A stretch of DNA of 64,000 nucleotides from Janthinobacterium agaricidamnosum NBRC 102515 = DSM 9628 (GCF_000723165.1 NZ_HG322949.1:3942037-4006036); one strand, 5' to 3'; positions 40,636 to 50,499 are shown, counted from the first letter of the stretch. Numbers and translations are program-made. Notes: a model not told the origin generated them from the letters alone.

Positions 40636-42915
40636 TTAGTCGTCCTTGTCGTCCGGGTCCACGTCGACGTTGCGCGCCTGCGCTTCGTAGAGGCGGAAGT
40701 AGGCGCCTTCGCGCGCCATCAATTCATCGTGGCTGCCCACCTCGACCACTTCGCCGCGGTCCAGCACCACCAGCCGGTCGGCGCGGTGCAAGGTGGACAG
40801 GCGGTGCGCGATGGCGATGGTGGTGCGGCCCTGCACCAGGTTGTCCAGCGCTTTCTGGATTTCCTTCTCGGTTTCCGAGTCGACCGACGATGTCGCTTCG
40901 TCCATGATCAGGATGCGCGGGTCGATCAGCAAGGCGCGCGCGATCGAGATCCGTTGGCGCTCGCCGCCCGACAAGCCCTGGCCGCGTTCGCCGACCATCG
41001 AATCGTAGCCTTGCGGCAGGCGCAGGATGAATTCGTGGGCGTGCGCGGCGCGCGCCGAGGCGATGATTTCTTCGCGCGTCGCATGCGGTTTGCCGTAGGC
41101 GATGTTTTCGGCGATGGTGCCGAAGAACAGGAACGGCTCTTGCAGCACCAGGCCGATATTGCGCCGGTAATCGGACACCGCGAACGCGCGGATGTCGACG
41201 CCGTCGAGCAGGATCGCGCCTTCCGACACGTCGTAGAAACGGCAGATCAGGTTGACCAGCGTGCTCTTGCCGGAACCGCTGTGGCCGACCAGGCCGATCA
41301 TCTCGCCCGCCTTGATGTTCAGCGAAATGCCGCGGTTGACGGCCCGGTTGCCGTAACGGAAACCGACTTCGCGCAAGTCGATCCGGCCTTCGACCTGGTC
41401 CAGCCTGACCGGCTGCGCCGGTTCCGGCACGCTCGATACGTGGTCCAGTATGTCGAAGATGCGCTTGGCGGCCGAGGCCGATTTCTGGGTCACCGAAACG
41501 ATGCGGCTCATCGAATCGAGGCGGCCATAAAAACGGCTGCTGTAGGCGATGAAGGCGGTCAGCACGCCGACGGTGATGTCGCCGTTCGACACTTGCCAGA
41601 TGCCGAAGCACCAGATCACCAGCAAGCCCAGTTCGGTCAGGAAGGTGACCGTCGGCGAAAACAGCGACCACACTTTATTGAGTTTGTCGTTGACCGCCAG
41701 GTTGTGCGCGTTGGCGTCGCGAAAGCGCACGGCTTCGCGTTTTTCCTGCGCAAACGCTTTTACCACGCGGATGCCGGGGATGGTATCGGCCAGCACGTTG
41801 GTCACTTCGCTCCAGACCCGGTCGATCTTTTCAAAGCCGGTGCGCAGGCGGTCGCGCACCAGGTGGATCATCCACGCGATGAACGGCAGCGGCACCAGCG
41901 TCATCACCGCCAGCCATGGGTTCATGCTCCACAAGATCACGCCGGTCATGATGATCATCAGCACGTCGGAGGCGAAGTCGAGCAAATGCAGCGACAGGAA
42001 CACGCAGATGCGGTCGCTGCCGCTGCCGATGCGCGACATCAGGTCGCCGGTGCGTTTGCCGCCAAAGAATTCCAGCGACAGTTTCAGCAAGTGCTCATAG
42101 GTCGCCGAACGCAGATCGGCGCCCATGCGTTCCGACACGATCGCCAGGATATAGGTTTTCCACCAGCCCAGCAGCCAGGCCAGCATTGCCGAACCAAGCA
42201 GGCCGCCCATATACATCACCACCAGCCATGGATCGATTTTCTGGCCGTTTTGATACGGAATCAGCACATTGTCCATCAACGGCTTGGTCAGGTAGGGCGG
42301 AATCAGGTGCGCGGCGGTGCTCAGCAGCATCAGCGTGAAACCCAGCGCCAGCTGCAGCCGGTACGGATGGGCGAAGCGCCACAGGCGGAACAGCGTCCAC
42401 GTCGATGGCGGCGTATGCAGCACCTTGGTGCAAATCGGGCATTCTTCCTGGTCCGGGGCCAACGGCGCCTTGCAACTTGGACAAACTTCCTGCTCAGCAA
42501 CGAATACTGGCTTGCCAGTCAGATGGCTGGTCAGCCGCTCCTGGAATTGCTCCAGCACCCGGATTGCGTGCAGGTTCTGGCCCAGCGTGAAGCGCCAGGA
42601 CGCCAGCCGGCCTTGCTCATCGAGCAACTCCAGATGGCCGACGCCGGCGTGATCGTGGTGTTTTAGCGACAGTCCAGGCCGGTAAGACCAGTCCTTCCAG
42701 GTCGTTTCACCCGGCGCGCGCGATAGCAAACGGCGCTCGGTGACCACGATTAATCCTTTTGTGAAACGTAATCGCGCATCGAGGTCAACCTCAACGCTAG
42801 TTAAAACGTTCTCCCCTGAGGCCAGCTTTTTTTCGACCTCGGCCCGCCAGCTTTCAGGCAAGGTCAACGCCGCAGGCGGCAGGGTGGTTGTGGGAACGAG
42901 TTGTTCAGTTGTCAT
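40636..42915 (-). CDS. ABC exporter-type protein with PH-like and zinc-ribbon N-domains, cyanophycin-associated
   Basis: A 759-residue fusion. Residues of about 30-135 look like a beta-rich PH-like domain (LRFTKGLIVVTERRLLSRAP and LELLDEQGRLASWRFTLGQN). Next is a four-Cys ribbon, CPSCKAPLAPDQEECPIC. Six membrane helices of an ABC exporter follow (from about 180), then an ATPase with Walker A GHSGSGKST, Q-loop LQEPFLFFG, signature LSGGERQRISIARALL, Walker B ILIMDEATSS and the H-loop IAHRLST. The ATG at 42915 is chosen; the frame is open to an ATG at 42993. It precedes the DUF1854 gene and is divergent from cphA'. The substrate is unknown. Confidence 0.88.
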   Translation of the reverse strand: MTTEQLVPTTTLPPAALTLPESWRAEVEKKLASGENVLTSVEVDLDARLRFTKGLIVVTERRLLSRAPGETTWKDWSYRPGLSLKHHDHAGVGHLELLDEQGRLASWRFTLGQNLHAIRVLEQFQERLTSHLTGKPVFVAEQEVCPSCKAPLAPDQEECPICTKVLHTPPSTWTLFRLWRFAHPYRLQLALGFTLMLLSTAAHLIPPYLTKPLMDNVLIPYQNGQKIDPWLVVMYMGGLLGSAMLAWLLGWWKTYILAIVSERMGADLRSATYEHLLKLSLEFFGGKRTGDLMSRIGSGSDRICVFLSLHLLDFASDVLMIIMTGVILWSMNPWLAVMTLVPLPFIAWMIHLVRDRLRTGFEKIDRVWSEVTNVLADTIPGIRVVKAFAQEKREAVRFRDANAHNLAVNDKLNKVWSLFSPTVTFLTELGLLVIWCFGIWQVSNGDITVGVLTAFIAYSSRFYGRLDSMSRIVSVTQKSASAAKRIFDILDHVSSVPEPAQPVRLDQVEGRIDLREVGFRYGNRAVNRGISLNIKAGEMIGLVGHSGSGKSTLVNLICRFYDVSEGAILLDGVDIRAFAVSDYRRNIGLVLQEPFLFFGTIAENIAYGKPHATREEIIASARAAHAHEFILRLPQGYDSMVGERGQGLSGGERQRISIARALLIDPRILIMDEATSSVDSETEKEIQKALDNLVQGRTTIAIAHRLSTLHRADRLVVLDRGEVVEVGSHDELMAREGAYFRLYEAQARNVDVDPDDKDD

Positions 42916-43367
42916 CGTAAAAGCATACTCCGGCTCAAGGCCACGCCCTTTACGGGCAGGGATTCTGGGAAAAAAGGGGAAAGCAAATTCCATGCTGAGC
43001 GTGAAACCGGGACAGTGCCCGGGCTCGCCACCATGTCATGGTAGTGGCAATTACTGTATTGTATCGAATGGATTCAAACCGGTAATCAGCGGATCGGCAA
43101 GATACTCTGCGCTTGTGCAAGTATACAACATGATACGCTGCAAAAAACCGGCCTTTCCAGCATTTTTAGCGGCGTACAGCCGCTTTGGCCGCCGCATGGC
43201 AGGGTTACGCGCAATCGTTAAAAAATGCTGAAAAGTTGCGGTAGAGATAAGAATATCGCCGGCTTGCCATGGCAATATGGCAAACGGCTGCTATGCATTA
43301 CAGCAAGGCATGTGCGCCTTGCAAAAAAGTCATTATAGAAAATCTGGCTGATCAAGAAACCACTTAC
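42916..43367. other. Intergenic region between the ABC gene and cphA'
   Basis: A 452-bp divergent control region. It contains ACCATGTCATGGT near 43030 and TTGCCAT (43264-43270) with ATGGCAA (43277-43283), both small inverted repeats that could bind a regulator. I could not place a well-spaced promoter. The in-frame ORF upstream of cphA' to 43269 has no ribosome site. No small gene is supported. Confidence 0.45.
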
Positions 43368-45527
43368 ATGAACAACAAGAAGAACATCGATATCCTCCAC
43401 GTCAGCCATTTGCGCGGACCGAACATCTGGACTTATCGCCCGGTGATCGAAGCCCGGCTGGACATCGGCTTGCTGGAGGATTTCCCGTCCGACACCCTGC
43501 CCGGCCTGTATGAACGGCTGACGGCGTGGTTGCCGGGCTTGATCGAGCACCGCTGCGGCGTCGGCGAGCGCGGCGGCTTCCTGGAGCGCCTGCGCGAAGG
43601 CACCTGGTCCGGCCACATCCTGGAACACGTGGTGCTGGAATTGCAAAACCTGGCCGGCATGCGCACCGGCTTCGGCCAGACCCGCTCGACCAGCGTGCGC
43701 GGGGTCTACAAGATGGCCTTCCGCACACGCCAGGAACAGGTCGGGCGCGCCGCGCTGGCCGCCGGCCGCGACTTGCTGATGGCGGCCATCGACGACCAGC
43801 CATACGACCTGGAAGCGGCGCTGACCGTGCTGCGCGACCTGGTCGATGAACATTGCCTCGGCCCGAGCACGGCGAACATCGTCGACGCGGCCACCGAACG
43901 AAAAATTCCCTCGGTGCGCCTGACCGACGGCAACCTGGTGCAACTGGGCCACGGCGCCAGCCAGCGCCGCATCTGGACCGCCGAAACCGACCGCACCAGC
44001 GCAATCGCCGAGAGCATCGCCAGCGACAAGGACTTGACCAAGTTCCTGCTGAAATCGTGCGGCGTGCCGGTGCCGGAAGGCAGCCTGGTGCGCAGCGCCG
44101 CCGAAGCGTGGGAAGAAGCGCAGGATATCGGCGTGCCGGTGGTGGTCAAGCCGTATGACGGCAACCATGGCCGCGGCGTGTCGCTGAACCTGATGACCGA
44201 AGCCGACGTCAGCGCCGCCTATCAGCTTGCCAGCCGCAAGGGCGACAGTTCGGCGGTGCTGGTCGAGCGTTTCATCCCCGGCGACGAACACCGCCTGCTG
44301 GTGGTCGGCAACAAGCTGGTCGCCGCCGCCAAGGGCGAATCGCTGTGGGTCACCGGCGACGGCCGGTCCGACATCCTGGCGCTGGTCAACAGCCAGATCA
44401 ATACCGACCCGCGGCGCGGCTCCGGCGAAGATTTCCCGCTCAATATCGTGGAGCCGGACAGCGGCGCCGAAGTCATCCTCGAATTGCAGCGCCAGGGCAT
44501 GAGCGCCAGTTCGGTGCCGCTGGAGGGGCAGCAAGTGCTGATCCAGCCGAACGGCAACGTCGCCATCGACGTCACCGACGAGGTTCACCCATCGGTGGCC
44601 CAGGCGGCGCTGCTGGCCGCGCGGGTGGTCGGCCTCGACATCGCCGGGGTCGACCTGGTGACCCAGGATATCACCCGTCCGTTCGACGAACAGCGCGGCG
44701 CCATCATCGAAGTCAACGCCAGCCCGGGCCTGCTGGCCCATTTGAAACCGGCCGTCGGCCAGCCGCGTCCGGTCGGCACGGCCATCATCGAACACCTGTT
44801 TGCCGACGACGACACCGGCCGCATCCCGGTGGTCGGCGTCACCGGCACCCGCGGCACCAGCCTGATCGCGCGGCTGGTCGGCGCGCTGGTCAACGTCAGC
44901 GGCAAGCAGACCGGCGTGGTCTGCGCCGACGGTTTGTACCTGAACCAGCGCAAGGTCAACGGCAATGACAACATCAGCTGGGACGCCGGCCAGCGCCTGC
45001 TGCTGAACCGCTCGGTGCAAACCGCCGTCTTCGAAAGCAATCCGCGCCTGATCCTGGCCGAAGGCCTGGCCTACGACAAGTGCGCGGTCGGCATCGTCAC
45101 CGACATGCACAGCCAGCACGACCTGGCCGCATTCGACTACATGCCCGGCGCCGACTTGTACAAGGTGGTGCGCACCCAGATCGACGTGGTCTTGCCGGGC
45201 GGCGCGGCGGTGCTCAACGCGGCCGACCAGGAAGTCGCCGGACTGGCCGAACTGTCCGACGGCGCGGTGATTTTCTACGGTCTCGATCCGCGACTGGAAG
45301 CCATCGCGACCCAGCTGGCGGACGGCGGGCGCGCGGTATTCCTGCGCGACGGCCATATCGTGCTGGCCCACGGCGCCAATCAGACGGCGCTGCCGGGCCT
45401 GGCCCAGTTGAAGCCGGCCATCGCGGCCGATCCGGAAAGCGTGCTGGCGGCGGTTGCCGCGGCGTGGGCGCTGGACGTGGCGCCGGAATTGATCGGCGCC
45501 GGCTTGCGCTCCTTCGATTTGAATTAA
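43368..45527 (+). CDS. cphA': CphA'-type cyanophycin synthetase paralogue with degenerate Mur-ligase domain
   Basis: A 719-residue protein. The N-terminal domain (about 1-160) and the ATP-grasp domain are intact (VVVKPYDGNHGRGVSLN, LLVVGNKLVAAAK, IIEVNASPGLLAHLKPAVGQ). The C-terminal Mur-ligase-like domain is shortened and its P-loop, normally GTNGKTT, reads TGTRGTS (residues 492-498) with no lysine, so this ATP site should be dead. The neighbour CphA keeps it. Such a protein may join ready-made aspartate-arginine units, as described for CphA2-type enzymes, or assist CphA. The ATG at 43368 gives MNNKKNIDILHVSHLRGPN; no strong ribosome site is visible. Confidence 0.9.
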   Translation: MNNKKNIDILHVSHLRGPNIWTYRPVIEARLDIGLLEDFPSDTLPGLYERLTAWLPGLIEHRCGVGERGGFLERLREGTWSGHILEHVVLELQNLAGMRTGFGQTRSTSVRGVYKMAFRTRQEQVGRAALAAGRDLLMAAIDDQPYDLEAALTVLRDLVDEHCLGPSTANIVDAATERKIPSVRLTDGNLVQLGHGASQRRIWTAETDRTSAIAESIASDKDLTKFLLKSCGVPVPEGSLVRSAAEAWEEAQDIGVPVVVKPYDGNHGRGVSLNLMTEADVSAAYQLASRKGDSSAVLVERFIPGDEHRLLVVGNKLVAAAKGESLWVTGDGRSDILALVNSQINTDPRRGSGEDFPLNIVEPDSGAEVILELQRQGMSASSVPLEGQQVLIQPNGNVAIDVTDEVHPSVAQAALLAARVVGLDIAGVDLVTQDITRPFDEQRGAIIEVNASPGLLAHLKPAVGQPRPVGTAIIEHLFADDDTGRIPVVGVTGTRGTSLIARLVGALVNVSGKQTGVVCADGLYLNQRKVNGNDNISWDAGQRLLLNRSVQTAVFESNPRLILAEGLAYDKCAVGIVTDMHSQHDLAAFDYMPGADLYKVVRTQIDVVLPGGAAVLNAADQEVAGLAELSDGAVIFYGLDPRLEAIATQLADGGRAVFLRDGHIVLAHGANQTALPGLAQLKPAIAADPESVLAAVAAAWALDVAPELIGAGLRSFDLN

Positions 45528-45552
45528 TGATCTAATCTACACTAATGACAAC

Positions 45553-45573
45553 GTCCGGCCAGGAACGCCGGAC
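45553..45573 (+). other. Intercistronic hairpin between cphA' and cphA
   Basis: GTCCGGC and GCCGGAC pair perfectly around a 7-nt loop 26 bp after the cphA' stop. A second inverted repeat, GCGCGCCGCC near 45578 with GGCGGCGCG near 45607, follows. No T-run is present. They may tune the ratio of the two synthetases by partial termination or mRNA protection. Confidence 0.4.
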
Positions 45574-45643
45574 GCAGCGCGCCGCCACTTGCGCAGACTT
45601 GCGCGCGGCGGCGCGACAACCATCGAAATAGGACTAACGGTTT

Positions 45644-48220
45644 ATGGAAGTATCTCGCGTCAGGGCCTTGCGCGGCCCCAACCTCTGGAGCCACCACACC
45701 GCGGTGGAAGCGATCGTCGCCTGCAGCGCCGACGAATTGCACATCGGCGGCATCGCCGGTTTCGAGGCGCGCCTGCGGGTCCGCTTCCCGCAACTGGGCC
45801 CGCTGCAATCGACCGGCAACGACCACGCGATCCCGATGTCGTGCGTGCTGGAGCTGGCGGCGCTGGGCTTGCAGGCGCAAGCCGGCTGCCCGGTCACGTT
45901 CAGCCGCACCACCCCGACGCTGGAACTGGGTATCTTCCAGGTAGTCGTCGAGTACTCCGAGGAAGCGGTCGGCCGCCTGGCGCTGGACCTGGCGCAGCAA
46001 CTGTGCCGCGCCGCGCTGGACGACCAGCCGTTCGACCTGGCCGCCGCGCTGGCCCAGTTGCGCGACCTGGATGAAGACGTGCGCCTGGGACCGAGCACCG
46101 GTTCGATCGTGCAGGCGGCGCTGGCGCGCAACATCCCGTTCCGCCGCCTGACCGACGGCAGCCTGGTCACGTTCGGCTGGGGCAGCCGCCAGCGCAAGAT
46201 CCAGGCGGCGGAAATGGACGGCACCAGTGCGATCGCCGAAGCCATCGCGCAAGACAAGGAATTGACCAAGAAGCTGCTCGACGCGGCCGGCGTGCCGGTG
46301 CCGATGGGCCGCGTGGTCAGCGACCCGGACGATGCGTGGGCCGCGGCCAATGAAATCGGCTTGCCGGTGGTGATCAAGCCGAAGGACGGCAACCAGGGCA
46401 AGGGCGTGACGGTCAACATCACCACCCGCGACCAACTGACGGCCGGCTTCCACGCCGCGTCCGAATTCCGCGACGACATCCTGGTCGAACGCTACCTGCC
46501 GGGCAACGACTTCCGCCTGCTGGTGATCGGCAACAAGCTGGTCGCCGCGGCGCGCCGCGATCCGCCGCAAGTGGTCGGCGACGGTATCCATTCGGTGCGT
46601 CAACTGGTCGACACCGTCAACCTCGACCCGCGCCGCGGCAGCGGCCACGCGACCTCGCTGACCAAGATCCGCTTCGACGACATCGCGCTGGCCAGCCTGG
46701 CGGTGCAGGGCTATGTGGCCGAATCGGTGCCGCCGCAAGGCCAGCGCGTCATCCTGCGCAATAACGCCAACCTGTCGACCGGCGGCGCGGCCACCGACGT
46801 CACCGACGACGTGCACCCGGACGTCGCCGCCAGCGCCATCGCCGCCGCCCACATGATCGGCCTCGACATCTGCGGCGTCGACGTGGTCTGCGACAGCGTG
46901 CTGAAGCCGCTGGAAGAACAAAACGGCGGCATCGTCGAAGTCAACGCCGCGCCGGGCTTGCGGATGCACTTGTCGCCGTCGTTCGGCAAGGGCCGCGCGG
47001 TCGGCGAAGCGATCGTCTCGGCCATGTTCGAAGACGGCGACGACGGCCGCATTCCGGTGGTGGCGGTGACCGGCACCAACGGCAAGACCACCACCGTGCG
47101 CCTGATCGCCCACCTGCTGACGACCAGCGGCCTGCGCACCGGCATGACCAATACCGACGGCGTGTATATCGAAGGCCGCCAGATCGACAGCGGCGATTGC
47201 AGCGGCCCGCGCAGCGCGCGCAACGTGCTGCTGCACCCGGACGTCGACGCGGCGGTGTTTGAAACCGCGCGCGGCGGCATGCTGCGCGAGGGCCTCGCCT
47301 TCGACCGCTGCCAGGTCGCGGTGGTGACCAATATCGGCGCCGGCGACCACCTCGGCCTGAACTACATCACCACGGTGGAAGACCTGGCCGTGCTGAAACG
47401 GGTGATCGTGCAAAACATCGCCGACCATGGCGTGGCGGTGCTCAACGCGGCCGACCCGGCGGTGGTCAAGATGGCGGCCGCCGCCAACAAGCGCGGTTCG
47501 GTGACCTTCTTTGCGCAAGACCCGGAATTGCCGGTGATGGCGGCGCACCGCGCCAACGGCTTGCGGGTGGTGTTCGTCGAAGACGGCAAGCTGGTCGCCG
47601 CCGAAGGCAAGCAGCGCCATGAAATCGCGCTGTCGGCGGTGCCGATCACGCGCAACGGCGGCATCGGCTTCCAGGTCGAGAACGTGATGGCGTCGGTGGC
47701 GGCGGCATGGGCGGTCGGACTGGAATGGGATGTGATCCGCGCCGGCCTGAAATCGTTCGCCAACGAGAGCGACAACGCGCCGGGGCGCTTCAATGTGTTC
47801 CACTACCGCGGCGCGACGCTGATCGCCGACTACGGCCACAATCCGGACGCCATCCTGGCGCTGGTGCGGGCGGTCGAAAGCATGCCGGCCAAGCGCCGCT
47901 CGGTGGTCATCAGCGGCGCCGGCGACCGGCGCGACGAAGACATCCGCCAGCAAACCGAAATCCTCGGCGCGGCCTTCGACGACGTGCTGCTGTACCAGGA
48001 CCAGTGCCAGCGCGGCCGCGCCGACGGCGAAGTGGTCGCCTTGCTGCGCCAGGGCTTGCAGGGCGCCAGCCGCACCGCCTATATCGATGAAATCAACGGC
48101 GAATTCGTCGCCATCGACAAGGCGCTGGCGCGCCTGTCGGAAGGCGACCTGTGCCTGATCCTGATCGACCAGGTGGAGGACGCGCTGGCGCATATCGCGG
48201 CGCGCGTCGCGCAAGGCTGA
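45644..48220 (+). CDS. cphA: Cyanophycin synthetase
   Basis: An 858-residue enzyme that builds the storage polymer of an aspartate backbone with arginine side chains, using ATP. An N-terminal domain is followed by an ATP-grasp domain (VVIKPKDGNQGKGVTVN, IVEVNAAPGLRMHL) that adds one residue, and a Mur-ligase domain with an intact P-loop VTGTNGKTTT (Lys481), GGMLREGLAFDRC, and a full C-terminal domain with DYGHNPDAI that adds the other. The ATG at 45644 has AGGA about 10 nt upstream. It lies 116 bp after cphA' on the same strand and ends in a terminator. No cyanophycinase gene is in the window. Confidence 0.96.
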   Translation: MEVSRVRALRGPNLWSHHTAVEAIVACSADELHIGGIAGFEARLRVRFPQLGPLQSTGNDHAIPMSCVLELAALGLQAQAGCPVTFSRTTPTLELGIFQVVVEYSEEAVGRLALDLAQQLCRAALDDQPFDLAAALAQLRDLDEDVRLGPSTGSIVQAALARNIPFRRLTDGSLVTFGWGSRQRKIQAAEMDGTSAIAEAIAQDKELTKKLLDAAGVPVPMGRVVSDPDDAWAAANEIGLPVVIKPKDGNQGKGVTVNITTRDQLTAGFHAASEFRDDILVERYLPGNDFRLLVIGNKLVAAARRDPPQVVGDGIHSVRQLVDTVNLDPRRGSGHATSLTKIRFDDIALASLAVQGYVAESVPPQGQRVILRNNANLSTGGAATDVTDDVHPDVAASAIAAAHMIGLDICGVDVVCDSVLKPLEEQNGGIVEVNAAPGLRMHLSPSFGKGRAVGEAIVSAMFEDGDDGRIPVVAVTGTNGKTTTVRLIAHLLTTSGLRTGMTNTDGVYIEGRQIDSGDCSGPRSARNVLLHPDVDAAVFETARGGMLREGLAFDRCQVAVVTNIGAGDHLGLNYITTVEDLAVLKRVIVQNIADHGVAVLNAADPAVVKMAAAANKRGSVTFFAQDPELPVMAAHRANGLRVVFVEDGKLVAAEGKQRHEIALSAVPITRNGGIGFQVENVMASVAAAWAVGLEWDVIRAGLKSFANESDNAPGRFNVFHYRGATLIADYGHNPDAILALVRAVESMPAKRRSVVISGAGDRRDEDIRQQTEILGAAFDDVLLYQDQCQRGRADGEVVALLRQGLQGASRTAYIDEINGEFVAIDKALARLSEGDLCLILIDQVEDALAHIAARVAQG

Positions 48221-48233
48221 GCTTGACCATCCG

Positions 48234-48268
48234 GGGCGGCGCGCGTTTCCAGCGCCGCCCTTTCTGTT
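48234..48268 (+). terminator. Rho-independent terminator of the cyanophycin synthetase operon
   Basis: GGGCGGCGC (48234-48242) pairs with GCGCCGCCC (48252-48260) over a 9-nt loop and is followed by TTTCTGTTGT. It starts 14 bp after the cphA stop and lies before the convergent LysR gene. Confidence 0.7.
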
Positions 48269-48289
48269 GTCCCGTTCTACACTCCCCCT

Positions 48290-49222
48290 TTATCCCCGGT
48301 TTTGCGGCGGAATATGCTCGCCCGCCTCGACCACCAGCTGTTCGCGCAGCCAGCGGTGGCCGGGGTCGTTGTCGCTGCGCGGATGCCAGGCCAGCGACAG
48401 CGTGAAATCCAGGTCGGCCAGCGGCAGCGGAAACACGTCCAGCGTGTCGCTGAAGCGGCGCAGCAGGCATTGCGGCAAGGCGCACACATAATCGGTCCGG
48501 GCCAGTATCAGCGGCACCAGGTTGTAGTTCGACACCGACAGCGCCACCCTGCGCCGCATGCCCAGCAAGGCCAGCCGCTCATCGATGAGGCCATGGAAGC
48601 CGCCGCTGTTCGACACGATCACATGCTGCAAATCGCAGTAGGCCGCCAGGTCCGGCGCTCCAGCGCCGCGCGGATGGCCCTTGCGCTGCGCCAGCATGAA
48701 GACATCGTTGAGCAGCGTGCGCGTCTTCAGCGCGTCCGGCAGGAAGCGCGAGCCGGCCAGTATCACATCGACCTCGCCGCGCTCCATCTGGCCCACCACC
48801 TGCTGCGGATCGGCGCTGCGGAACGCCAGCCGCAAGCCGGCGCTGTTGACCGCCTCGAACCTGCGCGCCAGGCCCAGGCCCAGCACCACGGTGGCGTTAT
48901 CGTTGGCCGCCACGCTGAAAGTGCGCTGGGCGCTGGCCGGATCGAATACCGGCGGTTCGCGCACGGTCTTTTCCAGGCCGCGCAGCGCGTCATGCAGCGG
49001 CGTCCGCAACAGTTCGGCGCGCGCGGTCGGCACCATGCCGCGCCCGCTTTCGGACGGCACCAGCAGCGGATCGCCGAGCAGTTCGCGCAAGCGCGCCAGT
49101 TGCGCCGACAGCGCCGGCTGGCTGATATTCAGGCGCAGCGCCGCCTTGGTCACGTTGGCTTCTTCCAGCAACACGTCGAGCGACACCAGCAAGGCCAGGT
49201 CCGCCCCTTTCATATCGATCAT
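48290..49222 (-). CDS. LysR-family transcriptional regulator
   Basis: A 310-residue regulator. The N-terminal helix-turn-helix is clear: LALLVSLDVLLEEANVTKAA, LRLNISQPALSAQLARLREL. The substrate-binding domain starts near residue 90 and matches the NodD/LinR-type subgroup (FSVAANDNATVVLGLGLARR). The ATG at 49222 is preceded by GAGG. It is divergent from the MFS gene 86 bp away, with an A+T-rich control region between, so it probably regulates that transporter. Confidence 0.92.
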   Translation of the reverse strand: MIDMKGADLALLVSLDVLLEEANVTKAALRLNISQPALSAQLARLRELLGDPLLVPSESGRGMVPTARAELLRTPLHDALRGLEKTVREPPVFDPASAQRTFSVAANDNATVVLGLGLARRFEAVNSAGLRLAFRSADPQQVVGQMERGEVDVILAGSRFLPDALKTRTLLNDVFMLAQRKGHPRGAGAPDLAAYCDLQHVIVSNSGGFHGLIDERLALLGMRRRVALSVSNYNLVPLILARTDYVCALPQCLLRRFSDTLDVFPLPLADLDFTLSLAWHPRSDNDPGHRWLREQLVVEAGEHIPPQNRG

Positions 49223-49308
49223 GGTTATACCTCGAATACAAACAATCGATTTCCAATATACCATTAAAGACCGCATCATGCGGGCATCCTTATTCTGCCG
49301 AGATCATC

Positions 49309-50484
49309 ATGCCGGACCGCGCCACCTCCATCACCCTCAGGACGCTGAGTTTTTCGTTTTTCGCCACCGGCACCGCCTCGCTGTCGGTGATCGGCGCGCT
49401 GCAGGAAATCGCCAGCGCGCTGGCCATATCGCGCGGCGCGGTGGCGATGCTGGCGGCGGTGTTCGCCATCACCTTCGCCGTCAGCGCGCCTCTGATACAG
49501 GTGTTCGCCGGCCATTTGCCGCGCCGCACGCTGCTGCTGGCCGGACTGGCCACGGTGGCGCTGGGCGCGGCCGGCTGCGCGCTGGCGCCGAATTACGCGG
49601 TGCTGATCGCGGCGCGCATCGTCACCGGCCTCGGCATGGCGGCGGTGACCCCGGTCGGTTCGTCGCTCGCTTCGACCATGGTGCCGCCGGAACGCCAGGG
49701 CCAGGCGCTGGCGATCGTATTTACCGGCATGACGGTGGCCTCGGTGGTCGGCGTGCCGCTGTCGTCGTGGATCGCGCATGCGCTGGGCTGGCGCTGGATG
49801 TTCGGCTTGATCGCGCTGCTGTCGGTGCTGTCCGGCGTGTTGCTGGCGGCCCTGCTGAAAGACCGCTCGCCGGGCCGGCAAGTGCGCTTGCGCGACTTGC
49901 TGGCGGTGCTGCGCCGGCGCGACCTGAGCAGCGCGCTGGCGGTGATGGTGCTGGGCCTCGGCGGCCTGTTCACCAGCTACACCATGATCACGCCTATCCT
50001 GCACGACAAATTCGGCGCCGGCCCACACATGGTGTCGGTCGCGCTGCTGGTCTACGGCCTGGCCGGCATCGCCGGCAACCAGGTGGCGCGCAGGCTGGCG
50101 ATGCTGTGGTCGGCCGAACGTTCGCTGACGATGTCGCTGCTGATGATGAGCGTCGCCTTCGTGGTGCTGGCCGTGACGCCGGGCTGGCTGGCCGTGGCGC
50201 TGGCCACGCTGGTGCTGTGGGCGCTGGCGGTCGACATCTTCCTGCCGGCGCAGCAGCGGCGCATGGTGGAACTGGCGCCGGAATGGCGCGGCCTGGTGCT
50301 GGCGCTCAATTCATCGTGCCTGTTCATCGGCATGGCGCTGGGGTCGTCGAGCGCCGGCAAGATCGCGCCGCGGTGGGGCCTGGACAGCTTGCCGCTGGTG
50401 TCGATCGGCTTGATACTGCTGGCCTTCGCGGCGCTCGGCTGGTCGCGCTCGGCCCGCTCGGCGCGGCTGGCGGCCTGCGCCTGA
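49309..50484 (+). CDS. MFS transporter (sugar efflux or drug:H+ antiporter type)
   Basis: A 391-residue protein with twelve predicted membrane helices in two halves. The motif-A-like loop after helix 2 (VFAGHLPRRTLLLAGL) and ARIVTGLGMAAVTPVGSSLA in helices 4-5 fit the DHA1 subgroup. The substrate is unknown. It is divergent from a LysR gene and 15 bp from the convergent AraC gene. Confidence 0.9.
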   Translation: MPDRATSITLRTLSFSFFATGTASLSVIGALQEIASALAISRGAVAMLAAVFAITFAVSAPLIQVFAGHLPRRTLLLAGLATVALGAAGCALAPNYAVLIAARIVTGLGMAAVTPVGSSLASTMVPPERQGQALAIVFTGMTVASVVGVPLSSWIAHALGWRWMFGLIALLSVLSGVLLAALLKDRSPGRQVRLRDLLAVLRRRDLSSALAVMVLGLGGLFTSYTMITPILHDKFGAGPHMVSVALLVYGLAGIAGNQVARRLAMLWSAERSLTMSLLMMSVAFVVLAVTPGWLAVALATLVLWALAVDIFLPAQQRRMVELAPEWRGLVLALNSSCLFIGMALGSSSAGKIAPRWGLDSLPLVSIGLILLAFAALGWSRSARSARLAACA

Positions 50485-50499
50485 ATCACATCATAAGCG

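Noticed and set aside
45542..48214. An 890-codon open frame antisense to cphA
   Set aside because: The sense strand encodes a clear cyanophycin synthetase; the antisense frame is His, Asp and Arg-rich with no motif.
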